Assembly: GCA_026981635.1 (NCBI GenBank)
Contig: JALSIF010000207.1
Location: 1-14,404 of the forward strand
Origin: JALSIF01 sp026981635 [NCBI: bacterium]
GTDB taxonomy: Bacteria > 4484-113 > JALSIF01
Direction: 5' to 3'
Length of the DNA stretch: 14,404 nucleotides
Shown: positions 1 through 6,605 of the stretch, piece after piece
Layout: each line of letters starts with the position of its first letter
How positions within the stretch are numbered: position 1 is the first letter of the stretch
Position numbers and translations under genes: made by a program
Notes under the pieces: model-generated
What the model saw: only the letters and a program-made list of their open reading frames with translations
Database searches by the model: none
Told to the model about the DNA's origin: nothing

Positions 1-302
1 GGCACCTGGCGCAGCTTCTTGCGGTAGAGCTCGCTGAAGCTTCGCTCCGCCTCCGCCTGGGGGACGATGGGGGGAGAGGGCTGGGTGGGAGAGGTGGTGA
101 CTGGCTGGTTGATGATGTTTGCCCCGATGCGGATGATCACCCCCTCCCGGTCCAGGCGGTTGAGCCGCTCAATGAGCTCGGGGGTGACGATCTGGCCCGC
201 CTCCAGCAGAGTGACCCGGCCGGCGATGATCGGCTGGCCAAGCCGGAGGCCCGGCCTAAGATCCGCCAAGGATCTGATCTCAGGTCCGCCTGTGCCCAAC
301 AT
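1..302 (-). CDS. N-terminal part of a probable HD-GYP-type phosphohydrolase (gene runs off the left edge)
   Basis: Reading the minus strand from an ATG at 302 gives about 100 open codons that continue past the window edge. Residues 12-60 follow the pattern 'DLRPGLRLGQPI ... LLEAGQIVTPELIERLNRL ... GVIIRIG'. That pattern (LxPGMxLaxdv, a short strand, G-x-x-L/V-T, a helix, then a hydrophobic strand) is typical of the small domain in front of HD-GYP cyclic-di-GMP phosphodiesterases and related HD hydrolases. After it comes a Pro/Thr/Ser linker (residues 66-80) and a charged helix start. The HD catalytic residues would lie outside the window, so the function is inferred from this lead-in domain only. 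A purine-rich AAGGGG lies a few bases before the ATG and supports the start. The gene is divergent from rpiB. Confidence 0.55.
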   Translation of the reverse strand, partial: MLGTGGPEIRSLADLRPGLRLGQPIIAGRVTLLEAGQIVTPELIERLNRLDREGVIIRIGANIINQPVTTSPTQPSPPIVPQAEAERSFSELYRKKLRQV

Positions 303-326
303 TTACCCCTTCGAACTGCCCGCCCT

Positions 327-332
327 ATCTTA
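327..332 (-). promoter_or_regulatory. Candidate -10 box for the HD-GYP-like gene
   Basis: On the minus strand TAAGAT lies 24 bases before the ATG at 302, leaving room for a short leader with the AAGGGG ribosome site. The same hexamer is found before the subtilase gene (13449-13454). No convincing -35 box is seen at 16-18 bases. The 92-base divergent gap (303-394) must also hold the rpiB promoter; the best plus-strand candidate, TATCCT at 372-377, is weak. Confidence 0.3.
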
Positions 333-394
333 TCACCGCGTCTCCCTTGCTCGGCCAAGGGGCGAAGCGACTATCCTTTTGGGGGAACCTGGCG

Positions 395-898
395 ATGGCA
401 AAACTGGCTGAGCAGAGCTGGGCGGGAAAGGTCTATCTGGGTGCCGACCACCGCGGCTTTCCCATGAAGCGGGCGCTGATGGAGTTCCTGCTGGGGGAGG
501 GCTTTGCAGTGGAGGACCTGGGAACCTACAGCGATGAGCGGGTGGACTACCCCGACTACGCCAGGCTGGTGGCGGAGCGGGTGGCCCGCGAGGAGGGAGC
601 CGCCGGGGTGCTCATCTGCGGTTCCGGGGTGGGCATATGCATGGCGGCAAACCGCATCAAGGGCGCCCGCGCCGCGCCCCTCTATGCTCCCCAGGTGGCG
701 GAGATGACCCGTCGCCACAACAACGCCAACATCGCCTGCTTCAGCGGCGACTGGCAGACCCCGGAGGAGGCCAAGGAGCTGCTCAGAATCTTCCTCACCA
801 CCGGCTTTGAGGGGGGCAGGCACCTTCGCCGGATCAGAAAGCTAGACTTCCTGGACCGGGAAGAGGCGGGGGAGTTGACCAAGGAGGGAGAGAGTTGA
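395..898 (+). CDS. rpiB: Ribose-5-phosphate isomerase B (RpiB/LacA/LacB family)
   Basis: The enzyme interconverts ribose 5-phosphate and ribulose 5-phosphate in the cytoplasm; some family members act on allose or galactose 6-phosphates. The product is 167 residues from the ATG at 395. Family marks are the early GADHRGF, the YPDYA segment, the ICGSGVGICMAANRIKGARAA block holding the catalytic Cys and the phosphate/anion-hole loop, and RRHNNANIACF near the end. The usual length is about 145-150 residues, so there is a short charged C-terminal extension. An in-frame TTG at 347 would add 16 residues, but ATG 395 is preceded at 8 bases by GGGGGA and starts just before the conserved region, so I prefer it. 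It is first in a four-gene operon; its TGA overlaps the next gene's TTG. Whether the true substrate is a pentose or hexose phosphate cannot be told from sequence. Confidence 0.93.
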   Translation: MAKLAEQSWAGKVYLGADHRGFPMKRALMEFLLGEGFAVEDLGTYSDERVDYPDYARLVAERVAREEGAAGVLICGSGVGICMAANRIKGARAAPLYAPQVAEMTRRHNNANIACFSGDWQTPEEAKELLRIFLTTGFEGGRHLRRIRKLDFLDREEAGELTKEGES

Positions 899-2220
899 CC
901 GCAAGCCAAACTGAACTGATCTGCCGTCTCAGGGAGCTTGCCTTCCGCCGTGAGCTTTCCCCCGAAGAGGCCAGGGAGATGGCCGAGCTCACCTTCGCCG
1001 GCTACCGGGAGTTCCTGAACCCCGCCTTTCTCAGGGCCAAGCGGGGGGGCACCGCCCACGAAGTGGAGTGGCGGGGAGAGGGCCCCTGGATGATCTCGGC
1101 CGACGGGGAGCGCTTCATTGACTGCCTGGGAGGATACGGAGTCTTTGCCCTGGGCCACCGTCCCAAGGAAGTTATCGCCGCCATGGAGCAGGTCTTCCAG
1201 CGCATCGGCCTCTACAGCCAGGAGCTGCTCAATCCCTTTCAGGCGGCCCTGGCCGGCCTTCTGGCGGAGCTAAGTCCGGGAAACCTCAAGTACACCTACT
1301 TCCACTGCGGCGGAGCAGAGAGCAACGACGCCGCCATCAAGGTGGCCCGGCTGGCCACCGGCAGGACCCTCCACATAAGCTTCTCCAGGGCCTTCCACGG
1401 CAAGACTATGGGCTCCCTTTCCGCCACCAACCGCCCCAGCATCAAACGTCCTTTTGAGCCCCTGGTGCCGGGGTTTGTGGAGCTTCCCTGGAACGACCTG
1501 GAAGCCTTTGAGCGCTTCATGGCAGGTAGGGGTGGGGAGGTGGCCAGCGTCATCGTGGAGCCCATCCAGGGGGAGGGGGGGATCAACCTGCCCGACGACG
1601 AGTTCCTGCCCGGGCTCAGGCGGATCACCCGGCAGTATGGTGCCCTCCTCCACCTGGACGAGGTGCAGACCGGCCTCTGCCGCACGGGGAAATTCTTTGC
1701 CGCCCAGTGGTGGGGGGTGGAGCCAGACCTGATGACTCTGGGCAAGGCCCTGGGGGGAGGGGTGGTGGCCATCAGCGCCGTGATGGGCACCCCCGAGGTG
1801 TGGAAGGGGCTGGAGGAGAACCCCTACTACATCACCAACACCTTTGCCGGCGCCCAGCCGGTCTGTGCTGCCGCCCTGCGGGCGCTTGAGCTATACCGGG
1901 AGATGGACCTGGCCGAGCAGAGCAGGGAGAAGGGGGAGAAGTTTGTGGGCGAGCTTCGCGAGCTTCAGAACCGCTTCCCCCACCTGATCAGGGAGGTGCG
2001 CGGCAAGGGGCTCTTTATCGGGGTGGAGATGTCAAGCGAGGCGCTGGGCAAAAAGGTGGCAGACTTGCTGTTTGAGCGCCGGGTGCTTACTGCCAACACC
2101 ATGAACAACCCGGCCACCATCCGCATTGAGCCTCCCCTCATCATCACCGAGGAGCTGATTGGGGAGGTGCTCAGCCGGTTTGAGGATGCCCTAAGAAGCC
2201 TTTCCCAGGAGGCGGCCTAG
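895..2220 (+). CDS. Class III PLP-dependent aminotransferase, putrescine/ornithine-aminotransferase-like
   Basis: A 441-residue fold-type I, class III aminotransferase that moves an amino group from an omega-amine or amino acid to a keto acid. The order of motifs is typical: IDCLGGYGVFALGHRP (residues 75-90), SQELLNPFQAALAGLLAEL (108-126), FHG (167-169), the VEPIQGEGG strand (221-229), HLDEVQTG with Asp255 for the pyridine nitrogen, and TLGKALGGGV with Lys284 as the Schiff-base lysine. The CLGGYGVF and SQELLNPFQAAL wording is closest to putrescine aminotransferase (PatA) among those I know, but the substrate is not settled. The N-terminal glycine loop reads HCGGAESND, not the common NSGxE, so a phosphate-loop Ser is replaced. 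Start is TTG at 895 with AAGGAGG 8-14 bases upstream; it overlaps the rpiB stop (TTGA), implying translational coupling. Confidence 0.9.
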   Translation: MTASQTELICRLRELAFRRELSPEEAREMAELTFAGYREFLNPAFLRAKRGGTAHEVEWRGEGPWMISADGERFIDCLGGYGVFALGHRPKEVIAAMEQVFQRIGLYSQELLNPFQAALAGLLAELSPGNLKYTYFHCGGAESNDAAIKVARLATGRTLHISFSRAFHGKTMGSLSATNRPSIKRPFEPLVPGFVELPWNDLEAFERFMAGRGGEVASVIVEPIQGEGGINLPDDEFLPGLRRITRQYGALLHLDEVQTGLCRTGKFFAAQWWGVEPDLMTLGKALGGGVVAISAVMGTPEVWKGLEENPYYITNTFAGAQPVCAAALRALELYREMDLAEQSREKGEKFVGELRELQNRFPHLIREVRGKGLFIGVEMSSEALGKKVADLLFERRVLTANTMNNPATIRIEPPLIITEELIGEVLSRFEDALRSLSQEAA

Positions 2221-2223
2221 AAG

Positions 2224-3339
2224 GTGAGAGTTGCGGTTGTGGGAGATGGACTGGTGGGGCTGTCTGCTGCCCTGCACCTTTCCCGCGGGGGGGCCGAGGT
2301 GGTGGTCTATGCCCGCCCAGACACGATAGGTCAGGCCTCCCAGGTGGCGGCGGGGATGCTGGGGGTGATGGCGGAGCGGGAGTGGGCTCCCATAGACCGG
2401 CTGATGGTGGAGGCGCGGCGCTATTGGAAGGAGTTTGCCGACCTCCTTACCAGCGAAAGCGGCATTGAGGTGCGCATTGGCGAGGAGGGAACCTTCTTCG
2501 TCCTGCAGAGGGAGGAGGAGCGGCCCCACCTGGTGGAACTGAACCGCCGCACCGTCAGGCTGGGCTTCTCCAGCGAGTGGTTTGAAAGGGACGAGTGCGA
2601 GGAGCTCCACCCCCTGCTTACCGGTCAGTTCATCGGCGCCCTGCTGGTGCTGGAGGAGGGCTGGGTCAACCCCCGCCGGGTCTACCCCGCTCTGGTTCAG
2701 GCCTGCGAGGAGGCGGGGGTGAGGACCGTATCCGAGGAGGTGGTTCAGGTGGGGGTGCGCGGGGGGCACGCCGAGCTCCTGCTGGAGAGTGGCGAGCGGG
2801 TGGAGGCCGACGGGGCGCTGGTGGCGGCCGGGGCCTGGAGCGGCGATCTGATTGAGCCCGGCCTGGCGGAGGGCTTCTCCACCCACCCGGTCAGGGGACA
2901 GTACCTCCTGCTCAGGTCCCCCGGACATGTGGGTTGGCCGGTGGTGAGATCGGTGGCCGAGCTGGCCTACCTGGTCCCTTCCCTGGGGGCCGACTACCTC
3001 TATCTGGGGGCGTCGGTGGAGGAGAAGCAGTGGGGTCCGCCGGAGGACTTTTCCGCCGCCTTCCGGGTGCTTGATGGGATGACCAGGGTGATGCCCGGCC
3101 TGGCCGAGCTGGAGGTGACCGAGCGGGGCTACGGGCTGAGGCCCGCCACCCCCGATGGCCTTCCCGCCATCGGGCCGCTGGGTGAGGGGGCGGTCTATGT
3201 GGCCACCGGCCACTACAGGAACGGTGTGCTGATGGGGCCGCTTACCGGCAAGCTGGCGGCGGAGGAGATCTTGGGGGAGGATCACGGGGAACTGCTGGGG
3301 CCGGTGAGGCCGGCTCGCTTTGCTTCGCAGGGTGGCTGA
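2224..3339 (+). CDS. thiO: FAD-dependent glycine oxidase ThiO-like amine/D-amino-acid oxidase
   Basis: A 371-residue flavoprotein of the DAO/glycine-oxidase family that oxidises small amines such as glycine or sarcosine to the imine, normally with O2 and release of H2O2. The N-terminal Rossmann motif is VVGDGLVGLSAALHL (residues 5-19). The substrate/FAD region ends with YGLRPATPDGLPAIGP (303-318) and ATGHYRNGVLMGPLTG (327-342), which is the ThiO signature; Arg306 and Arg332 fall where carboxylate-binding arginines lie in glycine oxidases. YLYLGASVEE (258-267) is also typical. In ThiO the product dehydroglycine feeds thiamine thiazole synthesis, but no thi gene lies nearby, so a catabolic role on another amine is equally possible. 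Start is GTG at 2224, three bases after the previous stop, with AGGAGG at 2207-2212. The 3' end overlaps the ROK gene. Confidence 0.85.
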   Translation: MRVAVVGDGLVGLSAALHLSRGGAEVVVYARPDTIGQASQVAAGMLGVMAEREWAPIDRLMVEARRYWKEFADLLTSESGIEVRIGEEGTFFVLQREEERPHLVELNRRTVRLGFSSEWFERDECEELHPLLTGQFIGALLVLEEGWVNPRRVYPALVQACEEAGVRTVSEEVVQVGVRGGHAELLLESGERVEADGALVAAGAWSGDLIEPGLAEGFSTHPVRGQYLLLRSPGHVGWPVVRSVAELAYLVPSLGADYLYLGASVEEKQWGPPEDFSAAFRVLDGMTRVMPGLAELEVTERGYGLRPATPDGLPAIGPLGEGAVYVATGHYRNGVLMGPLTGKLAAEEILGEDHGELLGPVRPARFASQGG

Positions 3340-4234
3340 GGGGAGACAGGGGGACATCTTTGCCTTTGACCTGGGGGCAACCCGGCTCAAGTTCCAGCCC
3401 CACCCCGGCGCACCGGTGGAGGTGGTGGAGCTGGCTGAGCGGGAGCCCCGCCGGGTGGTGGACTTGATAGCGGGGCTCTCCTCACCCCTCGCTCCCCGAG
3501 GGGTGGCGGTGGCGGTGTGCGGGCTGGTGGACGCCCGCACTGGCCTGGTGCGCCTGGCCATAAACCTGGGTTGGGAGGGGGTGGAGCTGGGGGCGATGCT
3601 GGCCGAGCGGCTGGGGGTTCCGGTGGTGCTTTTAAACGACGCCGATGCGGCAGCCCTGGGCGCCTGGCAGTGGCTTGTGGAGGAGGGGGCCCTGGACCCG
3701 GTAGAGGGGAGGCTGCTCTGCTTCACCCTGGGCACCGGCCTGGGGGGCGGGCTGGTGGTGGGTGGAAGGCTCCAGCTTGACCGCTTCGGCTCAGGGATAG
3801 AGCCGGGCCACGCCCCCTACTTCTTCCGCGGCCGGTGGGTGAGGGGTGACCTGGTGGGGGGAGCCGCCGGCCTGGATGGGGTGCTGGCGGAGGCTGGCCT
3901 ACCCCTTTCTGCCCGACGCGGTGAGGAGCTTTCCCGGCTGGCTGAGCAGGGTGACGAGGGGGTGCTTGCGGCCCTCTTCCAGTGGGGCGAGGCACTGGCC
4001 CATCCGGTGGCGGTGGGCATCTGCCTCACCCTGCCCCAGGTGGTGGTCTTTACCGGCGGCCTGAGCCACCTCTTCCCCCACATCGGAGAAGGGCTAAGGC
4101 AGGGACTTGGGGAGCTTCTTCCCGGGGAGCTGTGGGAGGGGGTAGAGCTGATGCACAACCCCGACCCGGCCCTCCCCCTGTTGGGTGCGAGACGCTGGTT
4201 TGAGCAGCGGGCGGAGCTTTCAGGACCGGCTTAG
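3320..4234 (+). CDS. ROK-family sugar kinase lacking the canonical zinc-cysteine motif
   Basis: A 304-residue kinase of the ROK (repressor/ORF/kinase) family, expected to phosphorylate a hexose or amino sugar with ATP in the cytoplasm. Visible are the phosphate-1 loop FAFDLGATRLK (residues 14-24), the INLGWEGVEL substrate loop (81-90), LLNDADAAALGAW (104-116) with Asp107 as the likely catalytic base, FTLGTGLGGGLVVGG (135-149), and EPGH (161-164). There is no DNA-binding N-terminus, so it is a kinase and not a repressor. After EPGH, classical ROK proteins carry CxCGxxGCxE, which binds zinc; here this stretch has no cysteine. The start is uncertain: TTG 3320 (GGTGAGG ten bases upstream) or GTG 3332; both overlap the end of thiO. 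Last gene of the operon; its stop overlaps that of the convergent lptC-like gene. The sugar is unknown. Confidence 0.85.
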   Translation: MLRRVAEGRQGDIFAFDLGATRLKFQPHPGAPVEVVELAEREPRRVVDLIAGLSSPLAPRGVAVAVCGLVDARTGLVRLAINLGWEGVELGAMLAERLGVPVVLLNDADAAALGAWQWLVEEGALDPVEGRLLCFTLGTGLGGGLVVGGRLQLDRFGSGIEPGHAPYFFRGRWVRGDLVGGAAGLDGVLAEAGLPLSARRGEELSRLAEQGDEGVLAALFQWGEALAHPVAVGICLTLPQVVVFTGGLSHLFPHIGEGLRQGLGELLPGELWEGVELMHNPDPALPLLGARRWFEQRAELSGPA

Positions 4235-4860
4235 AACTCAAGCACCACCCCGCCGGAGAGGGTGAGCCTTCCCTCCCTCAGATCCAGGCGCATGGTGTCG
4301 GCCCGGGCGGTGAAGGCGGGGTCGGCCGCCTCCACCTGCTCCAAGAGCAGGTAGCGCTCGCTCTGACGCCACACTACCCGCCGGGCGACGAAGCTCTGGC
4401 CCTTGGCGGGGATGATGCCGCTGATGCTGCCCTCAATGGTGAGCAGGTTGCTTCCCACCGAGAACTCGGCCCGCTCGGTTTTGAGGTTTACCGTCATCCC
4501 CTCAACGTCGTTGATCCTCACCTCGGCCGGTCCCACCTCAAAGGAGTCGCCCCGGCTCTCAATCTCCGGAGTGGTGAGCTCCAGGCTCACCTTGCCGTCG
4601 GGGGAGGAGATGATGATGCTGGTCCCCTTTACGGAGATCTTGGGAGGCTGGTCCCACATGCTGCCAAACACCCTGCGCAAACGCTCCTCTCGCAGCTTCT
4701 GGGCCTCGCTCTTCTCCACCTTGGGGGGAGGCTGGGGCAGATCGCTCAGGGGACGGATGAGCATCCCCAGCCTGAGGTTGCCCAGCGCCAGCCAGACCCC
4801 GCCCAGCACAAAGAGGAGGAGGATGAAGCTCCAGGTGATCAGGTAGCGCTGGGAGTACAT
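4231..4860 (-). CDS. LptC-like single-pass periplasmic protein (LPS export family)
   Basis: A 209-residue protein with one N-terminal membrane anchor (about residues 7-27, WSFILLLFVLGGVWLAL). A charged, proline-containing linker follows, then a beta-rich domain from about residue 72 to the end. That domain reads 'ISVKGTSIIISSPDGKVSLELTTPEIE', then 'VNLKTERAEFSVGSNLLTIEG', and ends 'RADTMRLDLREGRLTLSGGVVLEF'. This repeating pattern (inner strand, A-x-x-A/T-x-x, 'L-x-L-x-G-x-V') is that of LptC/LptA/OstA beta-jellyroll proteins that carry lipopolysaccharide across the periplasm. No lptA or lptB is present here, so the role is inferred from the domain pattern. It starts three bases after the SPOR gene stop and is probably cotranscribed with it. 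Its TAA overlaps the stop of the convergent ROK kinase gene. Confidence 0.62.
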   Translation of the reverse strand: MYSQRYLITWSFILLLFVLGGVWLALGNLRLGMLIRPLSDLPQPPPKVEKSEAQKLREERLRRVFGSMWDQPPKISVKGTSIIISSPDGKVSLELTTPEIESRGDSFEVGPAEVRINDVEGMTVNLKTERAEFSVGSNLLTIEGSISGIIPAKGQSFVARRVVWRQSERYLLLEQVEAADPAFTARADTMRLDLREGRLTLSGGVVLEF

Positions 4861-4863
4861 GGC

Positions 4864-5727
4864 CTAGGAGCGAGGATAGAAGATGACGACTGAAATGCCC
4901 GCTTCCTTTAGCCGCTGTTTGGCCGCCTTGGCCGCCTCGTAGCTTAGGAAGCGCTCCTCAATCTCCACCACGTAGAGGGTCTGGCCCTGCTCCTCGTCCT
5001 TGGCGAGGTGGGCGTTGAAACCGATCTGGCGGGCCACTGCCAGCTGCTTCTCGGCCTGCTTGCGGTTGGTGGTTCCCATGGTACGAAGGACGAAGGCACG
5101 GGGTTTCTCCTGCTCCCCCTGCCCTGCCCGCTGGGAGGTGTTGGACTGGGACTGCTTTTGGGGACTGCTCTGCTGGCTGGAGGACCCCCTAGGGGGCTTG
5201 GTCGGCTTCTTCTCCTGCTTGGGGGGAGGGGCCATTTCGGGAGTGGTGGTGCGCTCCACCTCCCGCTGGGCGGGGGTCTTTTCCTGCCGGGGGGGCCTGC
5301 TCCCTTCCTCCGAGGGGCGCTCTATCACCACCGGTGGACGGCCCGCTCCGGACCGAACAGCCGGGGTGGGCAGGTCGCCCCCGATGGGCATCCCCCGCTC
5401 GTCCAGCGGGCTTACCGCCACCTTGGGCACCTCCACCACTAGGGGGATGGTCTCGTCAAGCTTTTTTATCTCCCACTGGGGTTCGGGGAGGACAACCTTG
5501 GGTGGAGGAGCCTTCTGGCGCTGTTTCTCCAGCCTGGCCAGTTTCTGGTCCTGCTCGCGAATCCCCTGCTGGGGGTGGCCGGTGCGGAAGATCAGGTTGA
5601 TCAGCAAGAGGGCGGGGATAACCCCCACCACCACCGCGGCCAGGGTGATGAGCAGGAAACTAACCAGCCGTCGGATGCGGTCGGCCCGCTTCTTGCGCCG
5701 GTAGTAGAGGGGTTCCTGCCTTTCCAT
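4864..5727 (-). CDS. SPOR-domain membrane protein (peptidoglycan/septum-binding)
   Basis: A 287-residue bitopic protein. Residues 1-20 are strongly basic (cytoplasmic side). Residues 21-47 form one membrane helix. A Lys/Pro/Gln/Ser-rich low-complexity linker of about 160 residues follows, with stretches such as SSSQQSSPQKQSQSN. The C-terminal residues 211-284 form a SPOR domain: 'FVLRTMGTTNRKQAEKQLAVARQIGFNAHL', then 'LYVVEIEERFLSYEAAKAAKQRLKEAG'. SPOR domains bind denuded glycan strands at division septa, so the protein likely acts in the periplasm on cell division or wall remodelling. The ATG at 5727 has AGGAAG 8-13 bases upstream and a good -10 hexamer beyond that. The next gene, lptC-like, begins three bases after its stop. 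There is no catalytic domain. Confidence 0.82.
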   Translation of the reverse strand: MERQEPLYYRRKKRADRIRRLVSFLLITLAAVVVGVIPALLLINLIFRTGHPQQGIREQDQKLARLEKQRQKAPPPKVVLPEPQWEIKKLDETIPLVVEVPKVAVSPLDERGMPIGGDLPTPAVRSGAGRPPVVIERPSEEGSRPPRQEKTPAQREVERTTTPEMAPPPKQEKKPTKPPRGSSSQQSSPQKQSQSNTSQRAGQGEQEKPRAFVLRTMGTTNRKQAEKQLAVARQIGFNAHLAKDEEQGQTLYVVEIEERFLSYEAAKAAKQRLKEAGISVVIFYPRS

Positions 5728-5745
5728 CAGGGGGCTTCCTGGCCG

Positions 5746-5751
5746 ATTATA
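5746..5751 (-). promoter_or_regulatory. Consensus -10 box TATAAT ahead of the SPOR gene
   Basis: On the minus strand a perfect TATAAT ends 18 bases before the SPOR gene ATG (5727). A transcript would start near 5739, just at the AGGAAG ribosome site. The sequence at the expected -35 place (about 5769-5774 as CCCGAC) does not fit TTGACA. It lies in the 71-base gap after purC, so the SPOR-lptC pair can probably be transcribed apart from the purine genes. Confidence 0.45.
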
Positions 5752-5798
5752 GACCCCCGCAGAGGCCGGTCGGGCTCACCTTGACCTCTTTTTCCAAG

Positions 5799-6533
5799 CT
5801 ATGCTCCCACCCGCTTGAGCACCTCGGCGTAGGCCTCGGCCACATTGCCCAAGTCGCGGCGGAAGCGGTCCTTGTCCATCTTGGTGCCGGTGGCCTTGTC
5901 CCACAGGCGGCAGGTGTCAGGGGTGATCTCGTCACCCAGCACCAGGTTTCCCTGGCTGTCGCGGCCAAACTCCAACTTGAAGTCCACCAGAGTCACTCCC
6001 CGCTGATCAAAGAAGTGGGAAAGCACCCGGTTTATGGCCAGACCCGCCTGGGCAAGCTCCTCTATCTCCTCCTGGGTGGCAAGCCGGAGCACCTTGGTGA
6101 TGTGCTGGTGGCAGAGTAGCGGGTCGCCCAGCTCGTCGCTCTTGTAGTAGAACTCCACGATGGGCTCTTCAAGAATGGTCCCCTCGGCGATGCCGGTGCG
6201 GCGGGAGAGGGAACCGGCAACTATGTTGCGCACCACCACCTCCAGGGGAACCATCTTGAGGTGTCTTACTAGCTGCTCACGTTCGGAGATGAGCTGAACG
6301 AAGTGGGTGCGCATCCCCTCCTGGTTGAGCATGCCCATCAGCACGGCGGAGATCTGGTTGTTGAAGGCGCCCTTGCCCTCCAGGGTGGCGTGCTTCTTGC
6401 CGTCAAAGGCGGTAAGGTCGTCCTTAAACTCCACCCACACCAATTCGGGGTCGGAGGTGCGGTAGAGGAGCTTGGCCTTTCCTTCGTAGAGAAGCTCCTG
6501 CTTCTCGGGCAAGCTGGTCGTTCCTACTTCCAT
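5799..6533 (-). CDS. purC: Phosphoribosylaminoimidazole-succinocarboxamide synthase (SAICAR synthetase)
   Basis: Joins CAIR and aspartate with ATP to give SAICAR, the step of de novo purine synthesis after PurE and before PurB. The 244-residue product matches bacterial PurC in length (about 235-245) and is complete. Diagnostic segments are LLYEGKAKLLYRT (residues 14-26), the DDLTAFDGKKH loop (38-48), GAFNNQIS (55-62), VVVRNIVAGSLSRRTGI (99-115), VDFKLEFG (183-190) and the signature LGDEITPDTCRLWD (199-212). It starts at ATG 6533 behind a very strong AAAGGAGGGG at 6541-6550 (7-base spacing). It lies 72 bases downstream of purB, the loosest junction in the purEBC group. Confidence 0.97.
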   Translation of the reverse strand: MEVGTTSLPEKQELLYEGKAKLLYRTSDPELVWVEFKDDLTAFDGKKHATLEGKGAFNNQISAVLMGMLNQEGMRTHFVQLISEREQLVRHLKMVPLEVVVRNIVAGSLSRRTGIAEGTILEEPIVEFYYKSDELGDPLLCHQHITKVLRLATQEEIEELAQAGLAINRVLSHFFDQRGVTLVDFKLEFGRDSQGNLVLGDEITPDTCRLWDKATGTKMDKDRFRRDLGNVAEAYAEVLKRVGA

Positions 6534-6558
6534 TGTCTGACCCCTCCTTTACTCCTGC

Positions 6559-6573
6559 TCCCAGAACCTGGGG
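6559..6573 (-). other. Small inverted repeat in the purB-purC gap
   Basis: CCCAG (6560-6564) and CTGGG (6568-6572) can pair around a three-base turn, with a possible wobble pair outside. It sits just upstream of the strong purC ribosome site. No T-run follows on the minus strand, so it is not a typical terminator. It could be an mRNA processing or stability element, or chance. Confidence 0.2.
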
Positions 6574-6605
6574 CTAGCTTATGCTACCAACAGACGATGG
6601 TTTTC

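Noticed and set aside
347-394. TTG start giving rpiB 16 more residues
   Set aside because: The added residues are not conserved, and ATG 395 has a well-placed GGGGGA ribosome site.
2191-3735. 514-codon open frame on the minus strand across thiO and the ROK gene
   Set aside because: Its translation is Pro/His/Arg/Ser-rich low-complexity text with no motif, and the plus strand here encodes two clear enzymes. Long antisense frames are expected in such GC-rich DNA.
5100-5300. Low-complexity linker of the SPOR protein as a DNA repeat
   Set aside because: The Pro/Lys/Gln/Ser codons vary and there is no regular repeating unit; it is a disordered protein linker.
5761-5789. Imperfect inverted repeat (AGAGG ... 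GACCTCT) after purC as a terminator
   Set aside because: The stem has a four-base bulge and no T-run follows on the minus strand; a promoter -10 box lies directly beyond it.
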